Assembly: GCA_046759865.1 (NCBI GenBank)
Contig: JBHIDB010000003.1
Coordinates: forward strand, 1-39,764
From: JAJISK01 sp046759865
GTDB lineage: Archaea > Thermoplasmatota > Thermoplasmata > RBG-16-68-12 > JAJISG01
Reading direction: 5' to 3'
Length of the DNA: 39,764 bases
Shown here: positions 15,944 through 22,589 of the stretch, piece by piece
How positions within the stretch are numbered: the stretch's first letter is position 1
Layout: every line of letters starts with the position of its first letter
The notes under the pieces: generated by a model
Told to the model about the DNA's origin: nothing
Database searches by the model: none
Seen by the model: the letters and a program-made list of their open reading frames with translations, nothing else
Translations under genes and position numbers: made by a program

Positions 15944-17520
15944 GCCCCGTCCTCCCAGACCTTGCCCGGGTTCATGACCCCCTTCGGATCCAGGCTGTCC
16001 TTCAGTGCCTGGAGCGCCCGCAAGCCCACGGGCCCCAGCTCACGTTCCATCCATTGGCGGTGGTCGATGCCGATCCCGTGGTGGTGGCTGAGGGTGCCAC
16101 CCAGGCTCAGGATCCGCTCCGTAGCCGCCGCTTTCAGGGCCTGCCACTGCGGGATCTCTGTGCCGGCCGCCCGGGAAGTGAGGAGGGTGAAGTAGAGGGA
16201 CCCCCCGTCCCGGTAGGCGTGAGATAGATGGCAAAGAACGAGTCCCGGCTTTCCGGCGGCCGCGTAGGCCCCTTCGAGGGCTTCCTTCACCCCCGCGTAG
16301 AGCGTTTCGAGGTTGCTCCAGGATGCCGCGGTCTCGAGGGTCTCCACGACGAGGCCTCGCGCCATGAGCTCGTCCCGGAGGTACGGAGCCCGATAGTACT
16401 CCTCCTCCCACCCGGACGCCGCTTCACGGCCCAGATCCCAGACGCGGCCCTCGGTCCAGAGTTCGACGGCCCGTGCCATTTCCTCGGGGACGCGCTCCGC
16501 CGAACCCTCGAACTCGAGGAGGACGAAGGAGCCGGCGTCCTTGCTCTTCAGGCCCCGGGTGGCCATGAGGGCCCGGGTCTCCTCCGCGTTGGACACCCGA
16601 ACCGTAGCAGGTCGGATGCTCGCCTGGATCATCGCGCGGCATCGATGGAGGGCCTGAGGGAAGGAGGGGAGCAGGAACCCGCGCCCGGCCCGGACCTCCG
16701 GCCGAGGATGGGTTCGAATGACCGCTTCCACCACAACGCCCAGGCGGCCCTCGGAGCCCAGAAAGAGCTCCCTGAGTTCAGGACCGGTGGACCGAGCGGG
16801 AACTTCGGTGGTTCGGACTTCTCCCGACGGCGTGACCACCGTCAGGGCCTGGACGAGGTTCTCGATGCGGCCGTACTTCCCCGAAGCGTGGCCAGCGGAA
16901 CGGGTGGCGACCCAACCACCGAGAGTTGAGAAGTGGAAGGATTGGGGGAAGTGGCCCAGGGTCAGGCCACGGCCCTCAAGGTCCTTCTCCAACGCCGGTC
17001 CGGAGATGCCAGTCTCGACACGCAGGAGGGCGGATTCCTCGTCGACCTCGAGCACCCGCTTGAGTCGATGGAGGTCGACGGTCAGGACGGCGTGATGGGG
17101 CCCCCGCACCGGGGAGACGCCGCCGAGGACGGAGGTCCCCCCGCCGAAGGGAACGATGGCGAGGCCCCGGGCGGCCGCAACCCGGAGGAGACTCGCGACC
17201 TCGCGCACGGCCCGCGGATGCGCGACGGCATCGGTGATGAAGTCCAAGTCGCCCGACCTGGCGCGAACGAGGTCCATGTAGCTCTTCCCGAGGGAGTGGA
17301 CAAGCCTTTCCTCCTCGTCCAGGCGGATCTCACAGATGGCCCGCACGGCATCGAGGTCATCCGGCGTTAGGGAGGTGGGCGGGAGGGTTGGCATCGCGGG
17401 GGGGCCGGCTGCAGGCTCGACGTGGATGCCCTGGGCCTCCAGATACTTGAGAACCCGCGGGAGCAACTCCTCCGGATACCCCCTGTCCAATGCCCCCCAG
17501 CCCCACCACTTGCTCCTCAT
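15940..17520 (-). CDS. Alkyldihydroxyacetonephosphate synthase-like FAD oxidase
   Basis: Protein of 526 residues with an FAD_binding_4 (vanillyl-alcohol-oxidase fold) domain. Features shared with alkyl-DHAP synthase (AGPS) are the N-terminal RSKWWGWGALD, PFGGGTSVLGGV at the FAD pyrophosphate site, TRSAGHASGKYGRIENLV, and near the C-terminus LSHHHGIGIDH, whose histidines are catalytic in AGPS; it closes with LDPKGVMNPGKVW. AGPS swaps the acyl chain of acyl-DHAP for an alkyl chain, making an ether lipid. D-lactate or glycolate dehydrogenase is the alternative in this fold, but the WWGWG and SHHHG motifs favour AGPS-like chemistry. ATG 17520 is used because the protein starts there with family sequence; a TATA-like CCTATTCTA is centred about 27 nt upstream. 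First gene of the operon with glpD and the lipid kinase. Confidence 0.85.
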   Translation of the reverse strand: MRSKWWGWGALDRGYPEELLPRVLKYLEAQGIHVEPAAGPPAMPTLPPTSLTPDDLDAVRAICEIRLDEEERLVHSLGKSYMDLVRARSGDLDFITDAVAHPRAVREVASLLRVAAARGLAIVPFGGGTSVLGGVSPVRGPHHAVLTVDLHRLKRVLEVDEESALLRVETGISGPALEKDLEGRGLTLGHFPQSFHFSTLGGWVATRSAGHASGKYGRIENLVQALTVVTPSGEVRTTEVPARSTGPELRELFLGSEGRLGVVVEAVIRTHPRPEVRAGRGFLLPSFPQALHRCRAMIQASIRPATVRVSNAEETRALMATRGLKSKDAGSFVLLEFEGSAERVPEEMARAVELWTEGRVWDLGREAASGWEEEYYRAPYLRDELMARGLVVETLETAASWSNLETLYAGVKEALEGAYAAAGKPGLVLCHLSHAYRDGGSLYFTLLTSRAAGTEIPQWQALKAAATERILSLGGTLSHHHGIGIDHRQWMERELGPVGLRALQALKDSLDPKGVMNPGKVWEDGA

Positions 17521-17607
17521 CCCTCCGCGTCCATCGCATGGCGGTAGAATAGGTTTCTGCAGCCGGGGAGGTTTATGTAGCGGCCAGAGGATGCGTAGGC
17601 AAGGGAG
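17521..17607. promoter_or_regulatory. Divergent promoter region, AGPS-like operon and purP
   Basis: The 87-nt gap carries a minus-strand CCTATTCTAC centred near 17548, about 27 nt before ATG 17520, and a plus-strand GTTTATGTA (17571-17579) about 33 nt before ATG 17608. Both look like TATA boxes for transcripts with little or no leader. Confidence 0.5.
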
Positions 17608-18765
17608 ATGATCGAGAGGGAGCAAGTGTGGGACGTCCTGAAGAGCTACGGCTCCGACGCGGTGACGATTGGGGTCCTGGCCTCCCACTCGGCTCTGGAC
17701 GTCTGTGATGGGGCGGTGGACGAGGGCTTCCGAACCCTGACCCTCTGCGAGGAGGGCCGGGAGGAGCCCTACACGCGTTACTTCAAGGCGGAGCGTGACG
17801 CCAAGGGGCGGGTCCTTCGCGGCGTGGTGGACGAAGCCATCGTGCTCACGAAGTTCCGGGAGGCCATTTCGCAGGAGGTGCAGGACAGGCTCCGACGCAA
17901 GCGGGTCCTCTTCGTCCCGAATCGCTCCTTCGTCTCTTACGTGGGACTGGTGGAGGTCGAGGACGACTTCGGGTTGCCCATGGTGGGGAGTCGGAACCTC
18001 ATGCGGTCCGAGGAGCGGACGGAGGAACGGGGGTACTACTGGATCCTGGAGAAGGCGAGGTTGCCGTATCCTCGCCGCTTCAGGAGCCCAGACGAGATCG
18101 ACTCCTTGGCCATCGTGAAGCTCCCCCATCGGGTCAAGCGCCTGGAGCGGGGTTTCTTTACGGCGGCGAGCCACGAAGAGTACGAGGAGAAGTCGGAGCG
18201 ACTCCTAGAGGGGGGTGTCATCACCTCCGAGGACCTCGCAGCGGCCCGGATGGAGAAGTACATCCTGGGCCCTGTCTTCAACTTCGATTTCTTCTACTCG
18301 CCCCTCGACGGAATCGGAGAGCCACTGGAACTGCTGGGCATCGACTGGCGTTTCGAGACCTCCCTGGATGGCCACGTGCGCCTCCCTGCGGAGCAGCAAC
18401 TTACCCTCCAGGGCGAGGAGCGGGACCCAGAGTACGTGGTGACCGGCCACAACTCCGCGACCTTGCGGGAATCCCTCCTCCGCAAGGTCTTCCCCTTGGC
18501 CGAACGGTACGTGGAGGCGACCCAGCTCTACTTTCCGCCGGGCGTCATTGGCCCCTTCACCCTCCAGACCTGTGTGGACAAGGATCTGAATTTCTCCATC
18601 TACGACGTCTCTCCGCGCATCGGCGGCGGGACCAACGTGCACATGGCCGTGGGGCACCCGTACGGCAACGTCCTCTGGCGGTCGCGAATGAGCACGGGGC
18701 GCCGGGTGGCCATGGAGATCCGGCGGGCGCAAGAGTGGGGCCAGGTCGACCGGATCGTCACCTGA
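17608..18765 (+). CDS. purP: PurP, FAICAR synthetase (archaeal purine synthesis)
   Basis: Protein of 385 residues with the DUF1246/DUF1297 ATP-grasp layout of archaeal PurP. PurP makes FAICAR from AICAR, formate and ATP, the second-last step to IMP. Visible features: VTIGVLASHSALDVCDGAVDEGF at the N-terminus (AICAR side), EKYILGPVFNFDFFYSPL and LELLGIDWRFET in the ATP-grasp core, and the C-terminal YDVSPRIGGGTNVHMAVGHPY with metal/phosphate-binding residues. Some archaeal PurP paralogues have unclear function, so the reaction is assigned by family only. It is monocistronic, with its stop 3 nt from the convergent kptA stop. Confidence 0.93.
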   Translation: MIEREQVWDVLKSYGSDAVTIGVLASHSALDVCDGAVDEGFRTLTLCEEGREEPYTRYFKAERDAKGRVLRGVVDEAIVLTKFREAISQEVQDRLRRKRVLFVPNRSFVSYVGLVEVEDDFGLPMVGSRNLMRSEERTEERGYYWILEKARLPYPRRFRSPDEIDSLAIVKLPHRVKRLERGFFTAASHEEYEEKSERLLEGGVITSEDLAAARMEKYILGPVFNFDFFYSPLDGIGEPLELLGIDWRFETSLDGHVRLPAEQQLTLQGEERDPEYVVTGHNSATLRESLLRKVFPLAERYVEATQLYFPPGVIGPFTLQTCVDKDLNFSIYDVSPRIGGGTNVHMAVGHPYGNVLWRSRMSTGRRVAMEIRRAQEWGQVDRIVT

Positions 18766-18768
18766 CCG

Positions 18769-19401
18769 CTAATCTCGTTTCTCGAGGAACTCCGGCGGGA
18801 CTTCGGTCGTGATGTACACGAACTTGCCCGCCTTCTGAATCTCTACGCCTGCGTCCTGGGCCTTCTCGACGTCGACCTCCAGGATCACGGGGCTGTCGGA
18901 CCGCACCCGGCCCGCCTCCATGGCGCTCTCCAGGGTATCGCTGAGGTGGACCCATCGGCGGTCGGAGGGCTTGAGGCCGATCTCCAGGAGGATGCCTGCC
19001 TCTTCCTCCGTAGTGGGGTAGTATAGGGGGGTGGGGATGTTGTCCGTTGGGAGGTCCATCTCCAGGTCGAGGGAGTGGCCGTAGGTGGCCCGGACCCGTC
19101 CCTCGTCGAACTGGTAGCGGCCCTTGGGGTCCGTCTGGACGACGGCGATGAGGTGATGCCCCTTCAGGAAGCGGAACTTCTTGTGGCGGATGCGGATGGC
19201 GGTGACCATGTCCTGGAGGTCCACCCACCCATTGTGGGTCATCTCCAACCCGTAGCGCTGGGGGAAGTGGCGCAGGACGCCCGCCATGGTGCGGCCCAGC
19301 TGATTGAGCTCCTTCTCGTTTAGGAGGAACTTCCCTTGGTCGCCGCAGTTCGGGCAGACCTCGCCCCGAAAGAAGCCATGGGAGCGGCACTCTTTGAGCA
19401 C
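18769..19401 (-). CDS. kptA: RNA 2'-phosphotransferase KptA/Tpt1
   Basis: Protein of 210 residues. An N-terminal zinc ribbon (CRSHGFFRGEVCPNC) precedes the KptA domain, with GRTMAGVLRHFPQRYGLEMTHNGWVDL, HHLIAVVQTDPKGRYQF, RATYGHS and the C-terminal VHLSDTLESAMEAGRVR and VILEVDVEKAQDAG. The enzyme transfers an RNA 2'-phosphate to NAD+; archaea usually lack the tRNA ligase that creates this phosphate, so its physiological substrate here is open. The start is a GTG at 19401, with TATA-like GAATAGCT about 25 nt upstream. The zinc ribbon is an extra found in many archaeal members. Confidence 0.92.
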   Translation of the reverse strand: MLKECRSHGFFRGEVCPNCGDQGKFLLNEKELNQLGRTMAGVLRHFPQRYGLEMTHNGWVDLQDMVTAIRIRHKKFRFLKGHHLIAVVQTDPKGRYQFDEGRVRATYGHSLDLEMDLPTDNIPTPLYYPTTEEEAGILLEIGLKPSDRRWVHLSDTLESAMEAGRVRSDSPVILEVDVEKAQDAGVEIQKAGKFVYITTEVPPEFLEKRD

Positions 19402-19463
19402 GAACCCTCTCCTCCCACGAAGCTATTCGAAAGGGGCATTAAAGGCCTTTGCCTCCCAGGACC

Positions 19464-20282
19464 CTAGAGGGGTTCGAGGTCCCCCTCCCGGACAACCCGC
19501 AATCCGGCCGCCTCCACCATATCTAGGAGGCGTTGACGGGCGGGGCCCTTCAGCCCCTTCCGGTGCACGTAGGCGAAACGAGCCTCAGGGGTCTTCGCCA
19601 CCGCCTCCTGGAAGACGGCCTCGTCGAGGTCCTCCGCCGCGTAAGACGGGATTAGATGGCCGAAGGAGACACGCCGCGCGAGGGCGACGTCGGTCATCCG
19701 GGGGACGTAATGGCCCCCTCCAATGCCCAGCCCTACCGGACCCTCGGCCGGATGGATTCCCAGCAGGGTCTTTGCCACGACAGCGGCGGGGCCCTCATCT
19801 TCCCACTGCGCCGGGTCGCTGCCCAGCTCCACGAAGAAAGCGGGGGTTTCGAGGTAGGGACCGTGATGGGTGGCCTCGAAGGTCACCGCATGGGGGTAAT
19901 CGGCCGCGTGCTCCTTGAGGAGACGCAGCGCCTGCGTCATCCAAGGGGGGCTGGTCGGAACGAGCCGTTCGGGCCGGCCGCCAAACTCCGCCGCACCAAA
20001 GTTGCCCAGGGGGTGGACGGTGAAGCTGGGAATCCCACGCTGACTGCTGTGACGTGAGGCGAAGACGAGGACTTCGGGATCCACGCCCAAGGCGCTCCGG
20101 ATCTCTCCGTCGAGCCCATCCCGGTCCAGGTGAAGATTCTGAATGGTAAGGAGATAGCGGTCCTCCAGGCGATAGAGAGGCGTCCCATCAAACGATCCGT
20201 GTTCCTCCCAGGCGGCCTCCTCGAGAAGCTTGCGCCGAATGGTGGCACTCGCGACGTCGGGCAGGGAGGTCACGATCATCAT
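19464..20282 (-). CDS. dtdA: D-aminoacyl-tRNA deacylase DtdA
   Basis: Protein of 272 residues, the usual length of the archaeal/plant DtdA (GEK1) family. Recognised segments are VFASRHSSQRGIPSFTVHPLGN, FEATHHGPYLETPAFFVELGS and GIGGGHYVPRMTDVAL, which hold the conserved zinc-binding His and acidic residues. It hydrolyses D-aminoacyl-tRNA and so protects translation from D-amino acids. The frame continues upstream, but ATG 20282 is chosen because CCTATGG is centred 27 nt before it and the family starts with MxIVTS-like sequence; ATG 20294 is the next candidate. It reads divergently from the thioredoxin-like gene and lies upstream of kptA, 62 nt away. Confidence 0.92.
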   Translation of the reverse strand: MMIVTSLPDVASATIRRKLLEEAAWEEHGSFDGTPLYRLEDRYLLTIQNLHLDRDGLDGEIRSALGVDPEVLVFASRHSSQRGIPSFTVHPLGNFGAAEFGGRPERLVPTSPPWMTQALRLLKEHAADYPHAVTFEATHHGPYLETPAFFVELGSDPAQWEDEGPAAVVAKTLLGIHPAEGPVGLGIGGGHYVPRMTDVALARRVSFGHLIPSYAAEDLDEAVFQEAVAKTPEARFAYVHRKGLKGPARQRLLDMVEAAGLRVVREGDLEPL

Positions 20283-20394
20283 CGGCACCCCCATCCGAGA
20301 CGAACCCATAGGCTTTCGGTCCTGAGGGAATGGGCGATGGACCTGCGGGGTTTCGCCCTGAAAGCTTCTAAGGTGCTCGCCCTTTCTGTGCGGC

Positions 20395-20697
20395 ATGGAG
20401 CTGGTCTACCTCAAGTCGCCTACGGGCCAGCAGCACGAACGGGCCGAGGCGGTGCTGGCCCACATCCGGGCGGTGATGCCGGACCTGGAGTACCGCGAGG
20501 TGGATCCGCGGAAGGACCCGGACTACGCGGGCCAGTTTCCGATTAGTCACGCCCCCGGCCTCATCATCGACGGCGTGATCGAGTACGTCGGAATTCCCCG
20601 CGAACGCATGCTCCTCGACCGACTCCACCAATTGGAGTCTCTAAAGAAGGGGAAAGGGTCGTCCACGGCCTCCAAGGAGGGGGACAAGGCACCGTGA
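20395..20697 (+). CDS. Thioredoxin-fold protein without active-site cysteines
   Basis: Protein of 100 residues. The pattern strand-helix-strand, then PISHAPGLIIDGVIEYVGIP, looks like a glutaredoxin/thioredoxin-type fold with the cis-proline loop. The place of the CxxC motif is occupied by SPTGQQ, and the protein contains no cysteine at all, so it cannot be a redox catalyst. The Lys/Ser-rich tail after residue 82 looks disordered. A structural or binding role is more likely. It precedes PAC2 by 37 nt and may share transcripts with it, although PAC2 has its own TATA-like box. Confidence 0.6.
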   Translation: MELVYLKSPTGQQHERAEAVLAHIRAVMPDLEYREVDPRKDPDYAGQFPISHAPGLIIDGVIEYVGIPRERMLLDRLHQLESLKKGKGSSTASKEGDKAP

Positions 20698-20734
20698 TAG
20701 CTTTATCTAGGAACATCCGATGTCCCGTGAGGGC

Positions 20735-21499
20735 ATGGCCTCCAGGATCCGGGTCGTCGATCACGAGGAAATCGACCTCTCCGCCGCCCTTTGCGTCGTT
20801 GGCTTCCCCGGCGTGGGGCTGGTGGGCCGCATCGCGACGGACTTTCTCGTCTCCCAGTTCAACCTAAAGAGAATCGCGTCCCTGCAGTCGGAGGACTTCC
20901 CGCCCATGGCCATCCTGGTCAAGGGCCAGACCATGAGTCCGGTGCGAATCCACGCAGCCCCGATGGTCTGCGGGGTGGACGGGACCTGCAATCAGCTGGC
21001 CGTCCTCCAGGCGGAGGTAACCCCCGCCGGCGACGTGCTTTACGAGTTGGCCGACGCGCTGATTTCCTGGTGTCTCGACAAGAAAGTGCGGGAGATGGTC
21101 GTCCTGGAGGGCTTCGTTCGCCCCGAGGGCACGTCGGATTCCGTCGTTTACGGCACGGGCAACAACGCGGAGACCCTGAACCGGCTTACGAAGATCGACG
21201 TGAAACCGCTGGGCGAGGGGATCATCAGCGGCATCGCCGGCCCTCTAAGCTACCTGGCGGAGGAGCGTGGGCTGGACGTGACCATCCTCCTGGCGGAGAC
21301 CGCCCGAGAATTCCCCGATGCGCGAGCCGCCGCGAAGCTGCTCGAGATCATCGACCCCATCGTGCCCCACATCGACATTGACGCCAAGCCGTTGTACGAG
21401 CGGGCGGAGCTCATCGAGACCCGCCTGAAGCAGAACATGGAGCAGCACCAGGAGAGCGTCGAGGGATTGACGGAGCGGTCGAGGATCATGTACGGCTAA
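20735..21499 (+). CDS. PAC2-family proteasome assembly chaperone-like protein
   Basis: Protein of 254 residues. It has the PAC2 (ATP-grasp superfamily-like) signature: LCVVGFPGVGLVGRIATDFL near the N-terminus, the EDFPPMAILVKGQTMSPVRI strand and the C-terminal helix PLYERAELIETRLKQNMEQH. Archaeal relatives such as PbaB help assemble proteasome alpha rings. CTTTAT (20701-20706) is a TATA-like box centred 31 nt before ATG 20735 but only about 16 nt before the earlier ATG 20720, so 20735 is preferred. The gene ends in TAA at 21497, and the same frame then continues into a zinc ribbon. Confidence 0.85.
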   Translation: MASRIRVVDHEEIDLSAALCVVGFPGVGLVGRIATDFLVSQFNLKRIASLQSEDFPPMAILVKGQTMSPVRIHAAPMVCGVDGTCNQLAVLQAEVTPAGDVLYELADALISWCLDKKVREMVVLEGFVRPEGTSDSVVYGTGNNAETLNRLTKIDVKPLGEGIISGIAGPLSYLAEERGLDVTILLAETAREFPDARAAAKLLEIIDPIVPHIDIDAKPLYERAELIETRLKQNMEQHQESVEGLTERSRIMYG

Positions 21500-21658
21500 G
21501 GGGAGGGGGGTCCGCCAACGGCGTACACGTGCCCGGAGTGTGGCGAGGAGGCCATGGAGAGGAAGGAGGAGAAGCCGGGCTGGTACACCCTCGAGTGCGC
21601 AAAGTGCGGGGCCGAGCGGGGCCCCTTCCGAGACGCCCGAGACATGTCCGTGGCCTAG
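21500..21658 (+). CDS. C4 zinc-ribbon reading frame directly after the PAC2 stop, no start codon
   Basis: The PAC2 frame continues past its TAA for 52 sense codons to TAG 21656. The peptide is rich in the marks of a zinc ribbon: YTCPECGEE, then WYTLECAKCGAERGPF, giving two CxxC pairs 20 or so residues apart, a fold used in nucleic-acid or protein binding. There is no ATG, GTG or TTG before the first cysteine pair; the only ATG lies after it. Options are stop-codon readthrough producing a PAC2-ribbon fusion, a non-standard start, or a sequence error at the TAA. Coding character looks strong; the mode of translation is unknown. Confidence 0.6.
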   Translation, partial: GEGGPPTAYTCPECGEEAMERKEEKPGWYTLECAKCGAERGPFRDARDMSVA

Positions 21659-21696
21659 AACTTCCACCGAGATGATTCGGCACTTCAAAACCTTAA

Positions 21697-21719
21697 TAAC
21701 CTAGGGTTAGATAATAACC
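21697..21719. promoter_or_regulatory. Possible promoter/operator of the small heat-shock gene
   Basis: A perfect inverted repeat TAACC-TAG-GGTTA (21697-21709) sits between two direct copies of AATAACC (21695-21701 and 21713-21719). The region is AT-rich against a GC-rich background and includes TATA-like CTTAATA and GATAATAA. It lies 66-88 nt before the GTG start of the Hsp20 gene, where a heat-shock repressor such as Phr would be expected to act. The identity of the binding protein is not known. Confidence 0.45.
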
Positions 21720-21784
21720 AGACTGGGCAACCCGACAGTGCGTTGGGGGCTTCCTGGGCCGCGTCCGACAGGAGTGAGGGGCGA

Positions 21785-22240
21785 GTGACCTTCGAGAAGG
21801 ATTTCGAGGAGATGCGGAAGCGGATTGACAGGATGCTCAAGGACTTTTTCAAAGGCCGCCCCTATTGGTCCGGAACGCCCGTGGATCGCCGAGGCGCCAA
21901 GAAGAAACGGCGTCGGGGCGCCGAAGAACGACGAGAGGGTGAATCGATGAGCCGTGTGGTGGAGGGCAAGGATCCCAGCGAACGGGAACCGGTGTTCGAC
22001 GTGATTGCCGGGGATGAAGACATCTTCATTACGGTGGAGCTTCCGGGAACGACCCCGGAGAAGATTAGCCTCCGGGCCTCGGAGCGTGCCCTGACCGTGG
22101 AGGCCCAGGGCTTCCGCCGATATTGGAAGGTCCTCGAGATGCCGGAGCCCGTCGAGGCGTCGAGCTTGACGTGGACCTTTAACAACGGCGTACTCGACAT
22201 CACCGTCACGAAGCAGGCGCAGAGCATCCGCGCCGATTGA
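21785..22240 (+). CDS. Small heat-shock protein, Hsp20/alpha-crystallin family
   Basis: Protein of about 151 residues. The N-terminal FEEMRKRIDRMLKDFFK helix is typical of archaeal Hsp20; a Lys/Arg-rich linker (RRGAKKKRRRGAEER) follows. The alpha-crystallin domain runs from EPVFDVIAGDEDIFITVELP to the C-terminus, with the A-x-x-x-NGVLDITV end strand. It prevents aggregation of unfolding proteins in the cytosol without ATP. The start is the GTG at 21785, preceded by GGAGTGAGGGG; an in-frame TTG at 21743 is the alternative and would suit a leaderless transcript from GATAATAA. The C-terminal IxI anchor is not obvious (only QSIRAD). Confidence 0.88.
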   Translation: MTFEKDFEEMRKRIDRMLKDFFKGRPYWSGTPVDRRGAKKKRRRGAEERREGESMSRVVEGKDPSEREPVFDVIAGDEDIFITVELPGTTPEKISLRASERALTVEAQGFRRYWKVLEMPEPVEASSLTWTFNNGVLDITVTKQAQSIRAD

Positions 22241-22362
22241 GACGCACCTCCTCCCCGCATTCATCGGTCTCACTTGTCCAGTGAACGGTCTGGTGCCGAG
22301 ACGGATGTAGGGGTATTTCCCGATCCCTTCAAGAAACGTTAAAGATTGTGCGCTGCTCTCCT

Positions 22363-22473
22363 ATGAACGTGGAGACACCCAGGGAGATCCCCCCGGAGGC
22401 GGAGACCTGCGTCGTATGCCGGTTTCCCTTGCAGGAGTGCTTCTGTCGGGACATCCACAGTGGCGGCGATTGA
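22363..22473 (+). CDS. 36-aa cysteine-rich protein, putative zinc-binding
   Basis: An ATG frame of 36 codons encodes a short acidic head and then TCVVCRFPLQECFCRD, with four cysteines in a CxxC...CxC arrangement that could hold one zinc ion. A TATA-like CGTTAAAG (22337-22344) is centred about 23 nt before the ATG, the leaderless arrangement seen for other genes here. Codons are GC-ending as in neighbours. No family recognised. It lies between hsp20 and the ferredoxin oxidoreductase genes, and the gap 22474-22589 behind it shows only the promoter of the latter. Confidence 0.6.
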   Translation: MNVETPREIPPEAETCVVCRFPLQECFCRDIHSGGD

Positions 22474-22589
22474 CCGCCCCGTGAAGGGCTGACGAGTCTG
22501 TCCCATGAGGTCTCCAGATTATCAGCTGGACTGAGCCCATTACCCTTATAACGGCCTTAAGACGTAGTCCGCCCAGAGGGAGTTCTCCC

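Noticed and set aside
22488..22560. CTGACGAG resembling the hammerhead ribozyme core
   Set aside because: No matching GAAA element or stems could be found around it.
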